A stretch of DNA of 64,000 nt from Akkermansiaceae bacterium. GTDB taxonomy: Bacteria > Verrucomicrobiota > Verrucomicrobiia > Verrucomicrobiales > Akkermansiaceae. The stretch covers positions 930,001 through 994,000 of the forward strand of contig JAHCBC010000003.1 of assembly GCA_019634595.1 (NCBI GenBank), written 5' to 3'. Shown here piece after piece: positions 63,893 through 64,000 of the stretch (positions are counted from its first letter, which is position 1; every line of letters begins with the position of its first letter). Made by a program: the position numbers and the translations under genes. Below the pieces are notes generated by a model, which worked only from the letters and a program-made list of their open reading frames with translations, had not been told where the DNA came from and ran no database searches.

Positions 63893-64000
63893 TCAGCCAG
63901 TGCCTTGATGATCTGGCGGCGCACCTCGACGATGTCCAGCTTGTCGGTGTGCTTCCACAGGATCTTGCCATCCTTGCCAAGCAGGACGGTGTGCGGCAGC
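63889..64000 (-). CDS. End of a TlpA-like (thioredoxin-fold) protein, truncated at the window edge
   Basis: The last 36 residues of a protein lie at the window end: LPHTVLLGKDGKILWKHTDK, then [16 protein letters not shown] and stop. The cis-Pro strand and the 'VLLGKDGKILW' segment are typical of the TlpA/redoxin C-terminal part; the active-site Cys pair would lie to the right of the window, so activity cannot be judged. Its stop overlaps the GTG of the zinc-ribbon protein gene. Confidence 0.7.
   Translation of the reverse strand, partial: LPHTVLLGKDGKILWKHTDKLDIVEVRRQIIKALAE

Overview
The window is GC-rich, densely packed chromosomal DNA from a member of the phylum Verrucomicrobiota, most likely near Verrucomicrobiaceae/Luteolibacter (inference). 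The lineage call rests on several marker families recognised from sequence: the 51-residue small basic protein (15208-15363), large and small proteins of the 'Verru_Chthon' pseudopilin cassette (31046-36154), two PEP-CTERM proteins, a Minf_1886-type protein at the left edge, a DUF6797/cytochrome c protein with Gfo/Idh partners, and ThuA and DUF1080 proteins. There is no rRNA, CRISPR array, complete insertion sequence or prophage. One tRNA gene (Arg-ACG) is present.

Layout. 1-3.2 kb: end of a Minf_1886 protein, an ABC-2-type permease, a secreted ThuA protein and a GspG-like pseudopilin. 3.3-7.8 kb: RNase R, then an unrecognised secreted helical protein overlapping an NTF2-like protein. 7.8-13.5 kb: a glycerol locus with a DeoR-family repressor divergent from an outer-membrane barrel protein, glpF, glpK and glpD; a perfect 10+10 inverted repeat between repressor and operon is a good operator candidate. 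13.6-20.3 kb: a YjjJ-type HipA-family kinase behind an AT-rich palindromic leader, the small basic protein, an RsuA-family pseudouridine synthase, acetyl-CoA synthetase, a coiled-coil protein, an EF-hand lipoprotein and RlmH. 20.4-30.6 kb: two paralogous membrane-anchored coiled-coil proteins, two ABC half-transporters flanking a lipoprotein, two CPBP-type membrane proteins (one lacking the catalytic residues), DUF1080, ComF and DUF4230 proteins. 30.8-37.8 kb: tRNA-Arg, a variant pseudopilin cassette (large protein A, an unknown secreted protein, protein C) and two tandem PEP-CTERM paralogues. 37.8-43 kb: three translationally coupled genes, Gfo/Idh, DUF6797-cytochrome c, Gfo/Idh. 43-50 kb: an RND permease/adaptor pair and an ECF sigma/FecR pair. 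50.2-57.4 kb: a toxin-antitoxin pair, argS, an EIIA/PtsN-like protein, grpE-dnaJ-rsmE, mazG and a rhomboid protease. 57.7-64 kb: GTP-type PEP carboxykinase, a zinc-ribbon membrane protein, a 2-Cys peroxiredoxin, a secreted protein with a duplicated Cys motif, a kinase-like protein with a frame-split neighbour, acylphosphatase, a zinc-ribbon membrane protein and the end of a thioredoxin-fold protein.

How the genes fit together. The glycerol genes form a complete uptake and oxidation route (outer membrane, facilitator, kinase, dehydrogenase, repressor). Acetyl-CoA synthetase and PEP carboxykinase fit growth on acetate-like or gluconeogenic substrates. ThuA, DUF1080, Gfo/Idh and DUF6797-cytochrome c are families that recur in Verrucomicrobiota and Planctomycetota, often with polysaccharide breakdown. 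The pseudopilin cassette beside PEP-CTERM proteins points to a cell-envelope or secretion role. Operons are tight, with repeated ATGA overlaps, and most start codons I inspected lack a clear Shine-Dalgarno sequence. No wholly new system is proven; the best candidates for follow-up are the A-X-C pseudopilin cassette, the paired coiled-coil membrane proteins, the CPBP active/degenerate pair, and the Gfo/Idh-DUF6797 operon.
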